This document shows positions 26,015-34,919 of a DNA stretch of 48,910 nucleotides, piece by piece. A model generated the notes under the pieces. It was not told the origin of the DNA. It was given only the letters and a program-made list of their open reading frames with translations, and ran no database searches. Each line of letters begins with the position of its first letter. The first letter of the stretch is position 1. The DNA is from an uncultured Phascolarctobacterium sp. (lineage in GTDB: Bacteria; Bacillota; Negativicutes; Acidaminococcales; Acidaminococcaceae), in contig URXA01000010.1 of the NCBI GenBank assembly GCA_900551745.1, positions 1-48,910 on the forward strand, given 5' to 3'. The translations under genes and the position numbers were made by a program.

Positions 26015-27172
26015 TTAATTAGGACTGAATTCAGATAAAATTTTGATATCATAACCATTTTCATACAAAATCTTTCTGATTATACGCTCGCAGGCTCTGC
26101 CATCACCATACGGATTAGCAGCTTCTGCCATACTTTGATAATATTTGATATCATCTAACAACAGACTTGTTTCTCTCAATACATCATCATAAGCAGTGCC
26201 AACAAGTTTGACTGTACCAGCATCAACCGCTTCAGGACGCTCTGTAGTATCACGAAGAACCAATACTGGTTTGCCAAGGGCAGGAGCTTCTTCCTGAATC
26301 CCTCCGCTGTCAGTCAGCACAATATCTACCTTAGCCATCAAATTGGCAAAAGGTTCATAATCCAAGGGCTCGATCAAATGCACCTGCGCAAGTTTACCCA
26401 ATTCTTCATTGACGATTTCCCTGACTTTAGGGTTTTTATGAACCGGAAAAATTGCTTCTACGTCAGGATGGTTTTCTAAAACCTTTCGCAGAGCCTGATA
26501 AACATGCCGCATCGGTTCTCCTAAATTTTCACGACGATGCGTAGTAACTAAAATCAGGCGGTTTCCTCCCGCAAGAGCTTTCTGCAATCCTACGTCGGTG
26601 AAGCGATAATCGGCTTTCACTGTAGTCTGCAGCGCGTCAATTACAGTATTGCCAGTCACTACGATTGCCGCCGGATCAATATTTTCTTTCAGCAAATTAT
26701 TTTTACTGGTAGACGTAGGCGCAAAATGGATATCGGCAATGGCTCCGGTAAGTTTACGATTCATTTCTTCAGGATACGGGGAAAATTTATTTCCAGTCCG
26801 CAATCCAGCCTCTACATGTCCAACAGGAATCTGGGCATAAAAAGATGCCAAAGCCCCGGCAAAGGTCGTAGTTGTATCACCGTGCACCAACACCATATCA
26901 GGCTGTGCCTCTGCCAATACGTCCTTTAATCCTGCCAAAGCCCGGCCGGTAACGTCATATAAAGTTTGTCCAGCGGTCATGATATTCAAATCATAATCCG
27001 GTTTTATTGCAAACAGCTGCAGCACCTGGTCCAGCATCTCACGGTGCTGCGCCGTCACAGCTACGATTGGTTCAATAAAATCAGGGTATTTCTGCATTTC
27101 CAAAACTAACGGACACATTTTGATTGCTTCCGGACGCGTACCGAAAACTGTCATTAGCTTGATTTTTTTCAC
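26015..27172 (-). CDS. wecB: UDP-N-acetylglucosamine 2-epimerase (non-hydrolysing)
   Basis: Interconverts UDP-GlcNAc and UDP-ManNAc for surface polysaccharide synthesis, in the cytoplasm. About 385 residues, a normal length. Family blocks are VFGTRPEAIKMCPL, VTAQHREMLDQVL, VHGDTTTTFAGALASFY, HVEAGLRTGNKFSPYPEEMNR, LVTTHRRENLGEPM and LTDSGGIQEEAPALGKPVLVLR with ERPEA. The start is taken as the GTG at 27172 with GGGAG 8 bases upstream; a TTG at 27187 overlaps that site. Bacillus mnaA occupies the same place between upp and atpI. It lies downstream of wecA, and the two probably supply and prime the same polymer. Confidence 0.95.
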   Translation of the reverse strand: MKKIKLMTVFGTRPEAIKMCPLVLEMQKYPDFIEPIVAVTAQHREMLDQVLQLFAIKPDYDLNIMTAGQTLYDVTGRALAGLKDVLAEAQPDMVLVHGDTTTTFAGALASFYAQIPVGHVEAGLRTGNKFSPYPEEMNRKLTGAIADIHFAPTSTSKNNLLKENIDPAAIVVTGNTVIDALQTTVKADYRFTDVGLQKALAGGNRLILVTTHRRENLGEPMRHVYQALRKVLENHPDVEAIFPVHKNPKVREIVNEELGKLAQVHLIEPLDYEPFANLMAKVDIVLTDSGGIQEEAPALGKPVLVLRDTTERPEAVDAGTVKLVGTAYDDVLRETSLLLDDIKYYQSMAEAANPYGDGRACERIIRKILYENGYDIKILSEFSPN

Positions 27173-27240
27173 GACTTCGTCTCCCAACTATTTAATACGG
27201 TATGAAATGGTTTACCAAATCAACTTACTGCGATTAATAA

Positions 27241-28251
27241 TTAACGATCGTTCAAAATACCTATCTTTTTAGCACCGAAAACTACGGCCGTAATAATAAG
27301 CGCTATAATTACTGCTGCATAATAACCGCCAACCTCAGTCAGCAATACTGCCGCAATACCCAGTATAGCACTGATAATATACATCAGTAAAACAGCCTGA
27401 CGCTGCGTCATTCCCATTGCCAGTAACCGATGGTGCAGGTGTCCTTTATCAGGCTGGAAAATAGGTCTGCCATTCGTATAGCGACGTACAATAGCAAACG
27501 CAGTATCCATAATCGGCAAGCCTAACGCTATTGCCGGCACAATCAAAGCTATTGTAGCCGCGCTTTTAACAGCGCCAAAGATAGAAATAGCTGCCAACAT
27601 ATAGCCGATAAACATACTGCCGGTATCACCCATAAAAATGGTTGCCGGATTAAAATTATAACGCATGAAGCCTACGATACCGCCAGCTAAAGCAGCCGTA
27701 ATAACGGCAACAGGATAAAATCCCTGCTGAATAGCTACCAAAATTACAGTTATTGACGCGATACCAGCAACTCCAGCTGCCAATCCATCTAACCCATCCA
27801 TCAGATTGACAACATTGGTAAAACTGATCACCCAAAAGATTGTGAACGGTATCGACAGATATTCAAGATAAAAATACCCGCCCCAGGGATTATTAAGCCA
27901 TTCGATGCGAATGTCAAATAATACCAACACGGCTGCGGCAGCAATCTGCCCCAGCAGCTTAACCTTTGCCGGCAGCTGATAAACATCATCAATAATACCA
28001 ACGGTCAGGATCACCGTACCGCCAAGCAAAAGTGCCATTACATCCTTAGATAAATGCATGCTGCATAAAACAGCGACTACAAACCCAAGGTAAATAGCCA
28101 GCCCACCCAATCGCGGCATGATGCCTTTATGAACTTTTCTTCCGTCAGGCTTGTCCAGCGCGCCTATACGAAAAGCCAGTTTTTTGACATACGGTGTCAA
28201 AAGCCAGCTGGTAAAAAGAGCTATCACAAAAGCTAAAATATACACTTGCAA
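27241..28251 (-). CDS. wecA: Undecaprenyl-phosphate GlcNAc-1-phosphate transferase (WecA/TagO-type)
   Basis: Membrane enzyme that transfers GlcNAc-1-P to undecaprenyl phosphate, the priming step for O-antigen or wall polymers. 336 residues, about 10-11 membrane spans. Motifs of the MraY/WecA superfamily are GIIDDVYQLPAKVKLLGQI, NVVNLMDGLDGLAAGV, NFNPATIFMGDTGSMFIG and the WecA-type KGHLHHRLLAMG. The His-rich loop distinguishes it from MraY. The start is a TTG at 28251 with GAGGT 7 bases upstream. It lies upstream of wecB. Confidence 0.93.
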   Translation of the reverse strand: MQVYILAFVIALFTSWLLTPYVKKLAFRIGALDKPDGRKVHKGIMPRLGGLAIYLGFVVAVLCSMHLSKDVMALLLGGTVILTVGIIDDVYQLPAKVKLLGQIAAAAVLVLFDIRIEWLNNPWGGYFYLEYLSIPFTIFWVISFTNVVNLMDGLDGLAAGVAGIASITVILVAIQQGFYPVAVITAALAGGIVGFMRYNFNPATIFMGDTGSMFIGYMLAAISIFGAVKSAATIALIVPAIALGLPIMDTAFAIVRRYTNGRPIFQPDKGHLHHRLLAMGMTQRQAVLLMYIISAILGIAAVLLTEVGGYYAAVIIALIITAVVFGAKKIGILNDR

Positions 28252-28333
28252 TTATTCACCTCGTAGCGTTCAAAGCCGCTTATTTATACCTAAAAAATTC
28301 TACATTCTTCTTACAAGGTCATTCTTGTGTAAT

Positions 28334-28342
28334 AGTATATCA
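28334..28342 (-). promoter_or_regulatory. Extended -10 promoter of wecA-wecB
   Basis: TGATATACT on the minus strand forms an extended -10 about 83 bases before the wecA start; a weak -35 (TGTTCA) sits 17 bases upstream. Confidence 0.4.
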
Positions 28343-28405
28343 AAAAAATACCATTTTGAACATTTTTTCTTTGATTTTTTTGTTGCGAAAGCAACATTTT
28401 TAGAA

Positions 28406-28464
28406 AAAATAAATACAGCAACTGCCGATACCTCTAAAAAGCACCGCAATGCTGTATTTATTTT
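28406..28464 (-). terminator. Terminator after the dCMP deaminase gene
   Basis: A 15-bp perfect stem, AAAATAAATACAGCA / TGCTGTATTTATTTT, encloses a 29-base loop. It overlaps the deaminase stop codon and is followed by TTTTTTCT on the minus strand. It closes the glyA-upp-deaminase run. Confidence 0.75.
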
Positions 28465-28921
28465 AATCTTCATCGTGCAGTATCGTTACCTTCATATCAG
28501 CGGCTTTCAACATCTCTTCAGCCAATTTATCGGGATATGGATTTGCATAGACAATCCGCTCAATACCAGCATTAATCAATATTTTAGTGCAGACAACACA
28601 AGGCTGATGAGTACAATACAGCGTACCTCCGTTAACGGATACGCCATGATAAGCGGCCTGAACAACAGCATTCTGCTCGGCATGGATACCGCGGCACAAT
28701 TCATGCATTTGTCCAGAGGGTACTTTCAATTGTTCACGCAGGCAGCCTGTAACCGAGCAATGCTCAAGCTTAGATGGCGTACCATTATAACCGGTAGCCA
28801 CTATCTGTCTGTTTTTGACGATAACAGCACCGACGCTGCGACGCAGGCAAGTGGAGCGCTTGCTTACTACCTGGGCTATCTCCATAAAATAATTGTCCCA
28901 GTCAGGTCTGTTATCATACAT
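28463..28921 (-). CDS. comEB: dCMP deaminase (ComEB-like)
   Basis: Zinc-dependent deaminase converting dCMP to dUMP for thymidylate supply, about 152 residues. The zinc site is HAEQNAVV with the catalytic Glu, plus the paired Cys in HQPCVVCTKILINAGI. The upstream segment TCLRRSVGAVIVKNRQIVATGYNG is typical of the family, and the HELCRGIHAE insert carries a second metal-like Cys/His set. The ATG at 28921 overlaps the upp stop by one base (TGATG), so translation is probably coupled. A TTG one codon upstream is less likely. The name ComEB follows the Bacillus homologue; a competence role is not implied. Confidence 0.92.
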   Translation of the reverse strand: MYDNRPDWDNYFMEIAQVVSKRSTCLRRSVGAVIVKNRQIVATGYNGTPSKLEHCSVTGCLREQLKVPSGQMHELCRGIHAEQNAVVQAAYHGVSVNGGTLYCTHQPCVVCTKILINAGIERIVYANPYPDKLAEEMLKAADMKVTILHDED

Positions 28922-29544
28922 CAATGTGTACCAAAAATACGATCACCGGCATCACCAAGCCCGGGAACGATATAACCGCGTTCATTCAGTTTTTCATCTA
29001 AGGCCGCAGTATAAACAGGAACATCAGGATGTTCTTCATTCATAACCTTTACTCCTTCAGGAGCTGCTACTAAACACATAAAACGAATATTTTTTAAACC
29101 GCGCGCTTTCAGCATTGAAATCGCAGCAGCAGCACTGCCTCCGGTTGCAAGCATCGGATCAACCACGATTGTCACACCATCTTTATTATCAGGAAGCTTG
29201 CAGTAATATTCAATCGGCTTCAAAGTCTCTTCATCACGATATAAACCAATAAAGCCTACCCGTGCATCAGGAATCATTTTCAATACGCCTGTCAGCAAGC
29301 CCAACCCAGCTCTTAAAATAGGCACAACAAAAATATCACCGGCTACTTTATAACCTGTAGTTTGGGCTACCGGAGTGGTAACTTCAACTTCCTGCAACGG
29401 CAGATTCCTAGCAACTTCATAAGTCATAAGCATTGCTATTTCATCCAGACATTCACGAAAATCACGCGAAGAAGTATGTTCCGCACGCATTTTAGTAATT
29501 TTTTGTTTAATAAGCGGATGATCTACAACTGTAACTTGCATCAT
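28921..29544 (-). CDS. upp: Uracil phosphoribosyltransferase
   Basis: Pyrimidine salvage enzyme forming UMP from uracil and PRPP. 207 residues, usual length. It has VVDHPLIKQKITKMR, VPILRAGLGLLTGVL, a PRPP-binding loop VVDPMLATGGSAAAAI and the uracil-site motif RGYIVPGLGDAGDRIFGT. AAGGAG lies 5 bases before the ATG at 29544. It follows glyA by 18 bp, the same order as in Bacillus. Confidence 0.97.
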   Translation of the reverse strand: MMQVTVVDHPLIKQKITKMRAEHTSSRDFRECLDEIAMLMTYEVARNLPLQEVEVTTPVAQTTGYKVAGDIFVVPILRAGLGLLTGVLKMIPDARVGFIGLYRDEETLKPIEYYCKLPDNKDGVTIVVDPMLATGGSAAAAISMLKARGLKNIRFMCLVAAPEGVKVMNEEHPDVPVYTAALDEKLNERGYIVPGLGDAGDRIFGTH

Positions 29545-29562
29545 AAAATCTCCTTCCTGAAT

Positions 29563-30810
29563 TTAGAAGCCGGGATACATAGGATATTTGGTACATAAAA
29601 CCGCTACCCTAGCTGCCGCTTCCTTGTGCTTTTCCTCATTTTCAGGATTATTCAAAACTAAACCAATGATTGCGGCAACCTCACGCATATCCTCCTGTTT
29701 AAAACCGCGTGTAGTAACGGCAGCAGTTCCCAACCTGATACCACTTGTGACAAAAGGACTTTCAGTATCAAACGGAATAGTATTCTTATTGCAGGTTACA
29801 CCAACCTCATCCAATAAATGTTCTGCTATCTTACCAGTCAGCTTCTGACCACGCACATCAACCAGAATCAGATGATTATCAGTGCCTCCCGAGACAATAC
29901 GAAAGCCTTCTTCCTGCAAAGCTTCAGAGAATACTCTGCAATTATCAAGAATATTCTGCTGATATACTTTAAAGTCAGGTTTCAACGCTTCACCAAAAGC
30001 AACTGCCTTAGCAGCAATAATATGCATCAAAGGACCGCCTTGAATACCAGGAAATACTGCTTTATCAATAGCTTTAGCATACTGTTCTTTACACATAATC
30101 AAGCCGCCGCGCGGACCACGCAGTGTTTTGTGTGTAGTTGTCGTAACGATATCCGCATAAGGTACAGGGCTGGGATGCAGACCTGCGGCTACAAGGCCGG
30201 CAATATGTGCAATATCAACCATCAATAAAGCACCGACACTATGTGCTATCTCTGCCATACGTTCAAAATCTATAATTCTGGAATAGGCACTGGCACCAGC
30301 AACAATAATTTTAGGTTTTGTTGCAGCAGCTGTTTGTGCCAAAGCGTCATAATCAATAGTCTCAGTATCATGATCCACACCATAAGGAACTACGTTATAA
30401 TAACTGCCGGAAATATTTACCGGTGATCCATGTGATAAATGTCCACCCTGAGACAGATTCATTCCCATGATAGTATCACCCGGTTTCAAAAAAGCAAAAT
30501 AAACAGCAGTATTAGCATTAGCGCCAGAATGTGGCTGTACGTTGACATGATCAGCGCCGAATAGTTTCTTTGCACGGTCTATAGCCAGTATTTCAACTTT
30601 ATCAACATATTCACACCCGCCATAATAACGATGTCCTGGATACCCCTCGGCATATTTATTAGTCAGAACAGTTCCCATAGCCTCCATCACAGCAGGAGAA
30701 ACAAAGTTCTCGGATGCGATCAATTCTATTTTATTTCTTTGCCTGCCAAGTTCCTCGCCAATAGCGGCATTAATTTCAGGATCGACAGCAGCTAATTTTT
30801 CCAGATTCAT
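29563..30810 (-). CDS. glyA: Serine hydroxymethyltransferase
   Basis: PLP enzyme interconverting serine and glycine with tetrahydrofolate, 415 residues. Motifs include NKIELIASENFVSPAV, EGYPGHRYYGGCEYVD, the DIAHIAGLVAAGLHPSP block, and the PLP-Lys motif VTTTTHKTLRGPRGG. The start is the ATG at 30810 with GGAGGG 7 bases upstream; a TTG at 30825 overlaps that site. It lies between the YwlG homologue and upp. No glycine riboswitch is visible in the short upstream gap. Confidence 0.97.
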   Translation of the reverse strand: MNLEKLAAVDPEINAAIGEELGRQRNKIELIASENFVSPAVMEAMGTVLTNKYAEGYPGHRYYGGCEYVDKVEILAIDRAKKLFGADHVNVQPHSGANANTAVYFAFLKPGDTIMGMNLSQGGHLSHGSPVNISGSYYNVVPYGVDHDTETIDYDALAQTAAATKPKIIVAGASAYSRIIDFERMAEIAHSVGALLMVDIAHIAGLVAAGLHPSPVPYADIVTTTTHKTLRGPRGGLIMCKEQYAKAIDKAVFPGIQGGPLMHIIAAKAVAFGEALKPDFKVYQQNILDNCRVFSEALQEEGFRIVSGGTDNHLILVDVRGQKLTGKIAEHLLDEVGVTCNKNTIPFDTESPFVTSGIRLGTAAVTTRGFKQEDMREVAAIIGLVLNNPENEEKHKEAAARVAVLCTKYPMYPGF

Positions 30811-30834
30811 AATTACTCCCTCCAAATCAATATT

Positions 30835-31380
30835 TTATTTTTGATATTTGGCACGTTCTCCACCGATTAAAGGCGGACGCGTCCATGCCGCGGTGAGTAC
30901 AGCCTCGCCGATCTTAGATTCCGACAAACGTACAGGTACGGCAACTCTTTTAAGATGCATACCTATCAGCGTCTGCCCTATATCAAGGCCCGCATGAGCC
31001 GAGATTGCTTCAACTATAATTGGTTCAACAAAATTTTCATATGCTGCTGTCGCCATTGCACCGCCTGCATGCTGTACAGGCCGCACAGTAACCTCCTGCC
31101 AGCCATACTTCTCTGCAGCATCCCTTGTCGTAACCAGAGCACGGTTCAAATGTTCACAGCACTGGATCGCTAAAAAAACTCCATGCGCCTCAGTCACCTT
31201 GATTAATGCGTCCAACATCGCCTCTGCAACTTCTGTAGAACCAGCAGTGCCGATTTTATCGCCAATCACTTCGCTGGTACTGCAGCCAACAACTAAAACC
31301 TGTCCTGCTTTGACCGCACCTATTTGCAACAGCTCCTGTACCGCAGCGGTTACCTGTGCAGCTATTTCTGCAGTATACAT
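30835..31380 (-). CDS. UPF0340/YwlG-family protein (TIGR01440, DUF436)
   Basis: A 181-residue protein of unknown biochemical function, conserved between rpiB and glyA in Firmicutes. Visible blocks are VLVVGCSTSEVIGDKIGTAGS, FLAIQCCEHLNRALV, PVQHAGGAMATAAYENF and DIGQTLIGMHLKRVAVPVR. The neighbouring Cys pair in QCCEHLNRA is conserved and could be functional. The ATG overlaps the rpiB stop by one base (TAATG). Its order matches Bacillus ywlF-ywlG-glyA. Confidence 0.92.
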   Translation of the reverse strand: MYTAEIAAQVTAAVQELLQIGAVKAGQVLVVGCSTSEVIGDKIGTAGSTEVAEAMLDALIKVTEAHGVFLAIQCCEHLNRALVTTRDAAEKYGWQEVTVRPVQHAGGAMATAAYENFVEPIIVEAISAHAGLDIGQTLIGMHLKRVAVPVRLSESKIGEAVLTAAWTRPPLIGGERAKYQK

Positions 31381-31823
31381 TACCGCATCGCCTCCAGGGC
31401 AGTGATTTTACCAATACGCCGTTCATGACGTCCGCCGGCAAATTCGCCTTGCAGCCAGGTGTCTGTTATCATTTCTGCCAGACCCACACCGATAACGCGC
31501 TCACCCATGCATAGCACATTTGCATTGTTATGTTCACGGCTCATTTGGGCAGAAAATACATCGCCGCACAAAGCCGCTCTGATACCGTGAATTTTATTGG
31601 CAGCGATAGAAATACCAATCCCTGTACCACAAACCAAAATACCTCGTTCGGCTTCACCTAAATTAATAGCCTGACATACTTTGGCCGCATAATCAGGATA
31701 ATCAGCAGATTCTTCCGTATAAGTACCGCAATCAAGCACTTCTATGCCTTTAGCAGTCAGATACTCCCTGATATGATTTTTTAAATGTATCCCGCCATGA
31801 TCACTGCCAACCGCGATTTTCAT
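31380..31823 (-). CDS. rpiB: Ribose-5-phosphate isomerase B
   Basis: Interconverts ribose 5-phosphate and ribulose 5-phosphate (pentose phosphate pathway); some relatives act on allose or galactose phosphates. About 147 residues. Family motifs are IAVGSDHGGIHLKNHIREY, DCGTYTEESADYPDYA, the active-site Cys in GILVCGTGIGISIAANK and SREHNNANVLCMGERVIG. The ATG at 31823 is chosen because GAGGT lies 8 bases upstream; an in-frame ATG at 31853 is poorer. It ends in a one-base overlap with the YwlG homologue. Confidence 0.95.
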   Translation of the reverse strand: MKIAVGSDHGGIHLKNHIREYLTAKGIEVLDCGTYTEESADYPDYAAKVCQAINLGEAERGILVCGTGIGISIAANKIHGIRAALCGDVFSAQMSREHNNANVLCMGERVIGVGLAEMITDTWLQGEFAGGRHERRIGKITALEAMR

Positions 31824-31884
31824 ATAAGTCACCTCTAAATATTTTCTACGCATTTTCCCATTTTAAGCACATTAAATCATAATG

Positions 31885-32979
31885 TTATTTTAACATAAAT
31901 TCAGGTAAAAGCGTACCGCTTTTTGAACAAAGCCTTCCGTTAGCAACGGTCACAATTTGATAACCAGCCGCCTTACGCAGTCTGTTCATCACTGCCAGCC
32001 CCAAACCATCTTCACTAACACCCTCAGCAAAAATCATCTGTACATGCTGTTTGTCGAAACCACGCAGCAGACTATAAAGCTTTTCTGCAAGGCTTTCAGT
32101 ATTCTGTCCCCACGAGCTTACTAAAATATTTTTAGTTTTCGGAACCTTCCCAGCAATTTTTTCACTGCATAAAACGCCTATTTTAATGTCCTGAGCGGCA
32201 GTCGCCGTTACTATAGACAGCATATTGCTGATAGCTTCGCCTTCAAATAAATACATTGCTGCCTGAGGGGCATAATGCCTATATTTCATTCCCGGTGCTT
32301 TAGGTTTAAAATCGCCCTTTCCTTCAAGTGCCGGATCAACCTCTACTACTCCTAAAACTGTTTCCAACATCTCACGGGTAATCCCGCCGGGACGTAATAT
32401 CATCGGCACTGCAGAAGTCGTATCTACCACAGTCGATTCGACACCAATACCACAGCTGCCGCCGTCAATAATACCGGCTATTTTTCCCTGCATATCATCC
32501 CACACAGCCGAAGCGTCCGTAGGACTTGGTTTACCCGAAATATTCGCTGAAGGAGCTGCTATGGGGCGGCCTGTTTCTTCGATCAGTCTTGCTGCTATAG
32601 GATGCGAAGGCATTCTTACACCTACTGTATCTAAACCGGCACTGACCTCGTCAGGTATCAAATCAGACTTAGGCACGATTAAAGTCAGCGGCCCTGGCCA
32701 AAATGACTGCATCAAGGCCCGGGCATTAGCAGTAAGTCCACTTGTCAGCGGCAAAATATCCTCTGCTCTGGCAATATGTAAAATCAAAGGGTTATCAACA
32801 GGTCGTCCTTTGGCCGCAAAAATTTTAGCCACAGCTGTACCATTCAGGCCGTCTGCCCCTAGTCCATACACGGTTTCCGTAGGAAAAGCAACTACTTCGC
32901 CCTGCCTTAATAAACGACCTGCTGCCTTTAAAATTTCTGTTTCGTTATCAGCTTGTAAATTCCAGTAAATGGTCTGCAT
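31885..32979 (-). CDS. sua5: L-threonylcarbamoyladenylate synthase (Sua5 type)
   Basis: Makes threonylcarbamoyl-AMP for the t6A37 modification of tRNAs that read ANN codons. 364 residues, so it is the two-domain Sua5 form and not the short TsaC. The YrdC domain (about 5-200) has VVAFPTETVYGLGADGL, IFAAKGRPVDNPLILHI, RMPSHPIAARLIEE and APSANISGKPSPTDA. The linker PKAPGMKYRHYAP leads into the Sua5 C-terminal domain. Start at ATG 32979 (AAGG 8 bases upstream) lies inside the end of prmC, overlapping by 32 bases. Bacillus ywlC is in the same place. Confidence 0.94.
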   Translation of the reverse strand: MQTIYWNLQADNETEILKAAGRLLRQGEVVAFPTETVYGLGADGLNGTAVAKIFAAKGRPVDNPLILHIARAEDILPLTSGLTANARALMQSFWPGPLTLIVPKSDLIPDEVSAGLDTVGVRMPSHPIAARLIEETGRPIAAPSANISGKPSPTDASAVWDDMQGKIAGIIDGGSCGIGVESTVVDTTSAVPMILRPGGITREMLETVLGVVEVDPALEGKGDFKPKAPGMKYRHYAPQAAMYLFEGEAISNMLSIVTATAAQDIKIGVLCSEKIAGKVPKTKNILVSSWGQNTESLAEKLYSLLRGFDKQHVQMIFAEGVSEDGLGLAVMNRLRKAAGYQIVTVANGRLCSKSGTLLPEFMLK

Positions 32980-33850
32980 AATAAGTACCTTCTCTCGTCG
33001 CAAAAACCATACGTTCTATTTCTGCATAATCCTTACGCACCGCCGTTACTATTAGTCCAGCCTGGCGGCATAACTGACAAACCGAATGCGCCTGATCGAT
33101 GCCAACTTCAAAAGCCAGCAATCCGTCCTGTTTAAGCCATGTTCCACATCCGGAAACGATTCTTCTATAAAAATCAAGTCCGTCTGCACCGCCATCCAAA
33201 GCTCCACGAGGTTCCTTCTGCACATCGGCAGCCAGCCCTGCAATCGCCGCAGCCGGAATATAAGGAGGATTTGAAACAATAACATCAAATTTTTTGTCAC
33301 AATCAAGCTTGCTGAACAAATCAGATTCAACCAATGTCAATCTTTCACTGACACCAATATTTTCGGCATTTTCACCGGCAACAGCCAATGCGGCAGCTGA
33401 AATATCAACAGCCGTACCTTTTGACTTCGGTAAAAGATCCAACAATGATACTATAATAGCGCCGCTGCCTGTACCAATGTCGAGTAAATTTTCAGCACCC
33501 GCTCCGACAGCAGCCTTCGCAACACTTTCTACCAGCAATTCCGTTTCAGGCCTCGGAACCAATACTGCAGAAGTAACTTTAAAGCTGTGCTTCATAAAAG
33601 CCTTAGCCCCTAAAATATACGCCAATGGTTCCTGATTAGCGCGCCGCGTAACATAACCGCGATATTCAGCCAGCTCACTATCATCCAACGGCTGGTCAAA
33701 ATGTACATATAAAGTTATTCTTTCACATTTCAGAACAGCACAAAGCAGTATTTCAGCATCTAAACGCGGATTTTCGATCCCTTTATTTGCGAAATACTGC
33801 TTTGTCCATTCCAAAACCCTTGTAATCGTCCATAAGGGTTTATTTTCCAT
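32948..33850 (-). CDS. prmC: Peptide chain release factor N5-glutamine methyltransferase
   Basis: SAM-dependent enzyme that methylates the Gln of the GGQ motif in release factors. 300 residues. An N-terminal helical domain (about 1-90) precedes the methyltransferase fold with LLDIGTGSGAIIVSLLDLLP and the catalytic VSNPPYIP motif. LVPRPETELLVE is also typical. It follows prfA with one base between stop and start, so enzyme and substrate genes are cotranscribed. AGGTG precedes the ATG at 33850. Its 3' end overlaps sua5. Confidence 0.96.
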   Translation of the reverse strand: MENKPLWTITRVLEWTKQYFANKGIENPRLDAEILLCAVLKCERITLYVHFDQPLDDSELAEYRGYVTRRANQEPLAYILGAKAFMKHSFKVTSAVLVPRPETELLVESVAKAAVGAGAENLLDIGTGSGAIIVSLLDLLPKSKGTAVDISAAALAVAGENAENIGVSERLTLVESDLFSKLDCDKKFDVIVSNPPYIPAAAIAGLAADVQKEPRGALDGGADGLDFYRRIVSGCGTWLKQDGLLAFEVGIDQAHSVCQLCRQAGLIVTAVRKDYAEIERMVFATREGTYYADHLLEFTS

Positions 33851-33851
33851 A

Positions 33852-34919
33852 TTATTTCACCTGCTGCAGCTGCTCGCTCTGTTTGGCCGTAAGGAGCGCG
33901 TCCAGTAATTCGTCCATCTCGCCGTTGAGCACAATATCAAGTTTATGCAAAGTCAGCCCGATACGATGATCGGTCACACGGCCCTGCGGATAATTATAGG
34001 TACGTATACGTTCACTGCGGTCGCCCGTTCCAACCTGGCTTTTACGATCCTGAGCCGTAGCTGCCCGCTGCTCCTCCTGCGCCTTCTCCAAAATTCTGGC
34101 ACGCAGAACGCGCATACATTTTTCACGATTTTTAAGCTGTGATTTTTCATCCTGGCATTGAGCTACGATACCTGTCGGTAAATGTGTGATCCGCACTGCA
34201 GATTCGGTTTTATTGACATACTGACCACCTGCTCCTCCTGCACGATAAGTATCTACCCTTAAATCGGCAGGATTGATTTCCACATCAACCTCTTCAGCCT
34301 CAGGCAGTACTGCCACCGTAACAGTAGAAGTATGTACGCGTCCCTGTGATTCAGTTTCCGGTACTCTTTGAACTCTATGTACGCCGCTTTCGAATTTCAT
34401 CCGGCCATAAACACCGTCACCACAGATTTGAAAAACAACTTCTTTAAACCCTCCCAATTCAGTCGGGTTAGCATCCATAATTTCAATGCGCCAGCCTCTA
34501 GCTTCCGCATAACGGGTATACATCCTAAAAAGTACGCCCGCAAACAAAGCAGCTTCATCACCGCCGGCGCCGCCACGAATCTCTACAATAACGTCTTTAT
34601 CATCGTTGGGATCAGATGGTAACAGCAAAATAGTCAAACGCTCTTCATATACAGCCAACTGCGGCTTCAACTCTTTCAATTCATCATAAGCCATTTCTGT
34701 CAGTTCTTTGTCATCACCAGCAGCAATTATCTCTTCCGCATCATTTTTTGCTTTTACCAAATCACGATATTCGCGGAAGACAGTTACGATATCAGTCAGT
34801 TTAGCATGAGCTTTAGTACACTTCTGCCATTCTTTTTGATCTGCGATGATATCAGGATCGCTGATCTTCGCCTCTAAATCAAGATATTTATCTTCAATTG
34901 CCTGTAATTTATCCAGCAT
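33852..34919 (-). CDS. prfA: Peptide chain release factor 1
   Basis: Recognises UAA and UAG on the ribosome and triggers peptide release. 355 residues. It has the GGQ loop in YRAGGAGGQYVNKTESAV, the conserved VEIRGGAGGDEAALFAG and HRVQRVPETESQGRVHTST, and the helical C-terminal segment TYNYPQGRVTDHRIG. The ATG at 34919 is chosen because AGGAG lies 6 bases upstream; a longer frame to 35018 would add 33 non-homologous residues inside the yqhQ gene. Its start overlaps the yqhQ end by 11 bases. Confidence 0.97.
   Translation of the reverse strand: MLDKLQAIEDKYLDLEAKISDPDIIADQKEWQKCTKAHAKLTDIVTVFREYRDLVKAKNDAEEIIAAGDDKELTEMAYDELKELKPQLAVYEERLTILLLPSDPNDDKDVIVEIRGGAGGDEAALFAGVLFRMYTRYAEARGWRIEIMDANPTELGGFKEVVFQICGDGVYGRMKFESGVHRVQRVPETESQGRVHTSTVTVAVLPEAEEVDVEINPADLRVDTYRAGGAGGQYVNKTESAVRITHLPTGIVAQCQDEKSQLKNREKCMRVLRARILEKAQEEQRAATAQDRKSQVGTGDRSERIRTYNYPQGRVTDHRIGLTLHKLDIVLNGEMDELLDALLTAKQSEQLQQVK

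Noticed and set aside
28151..28975. Plus-strand open frame of 274 codons across wecA-comEB
   Set aside because: It runs antisense through two genes and a terminator hairpin, and its peptide has no family features.
30811..30834. Glycine riboswitch before glyA
   Set aside because: The gap to the upstream gene is about 24 bases, too short for any riboswitch.
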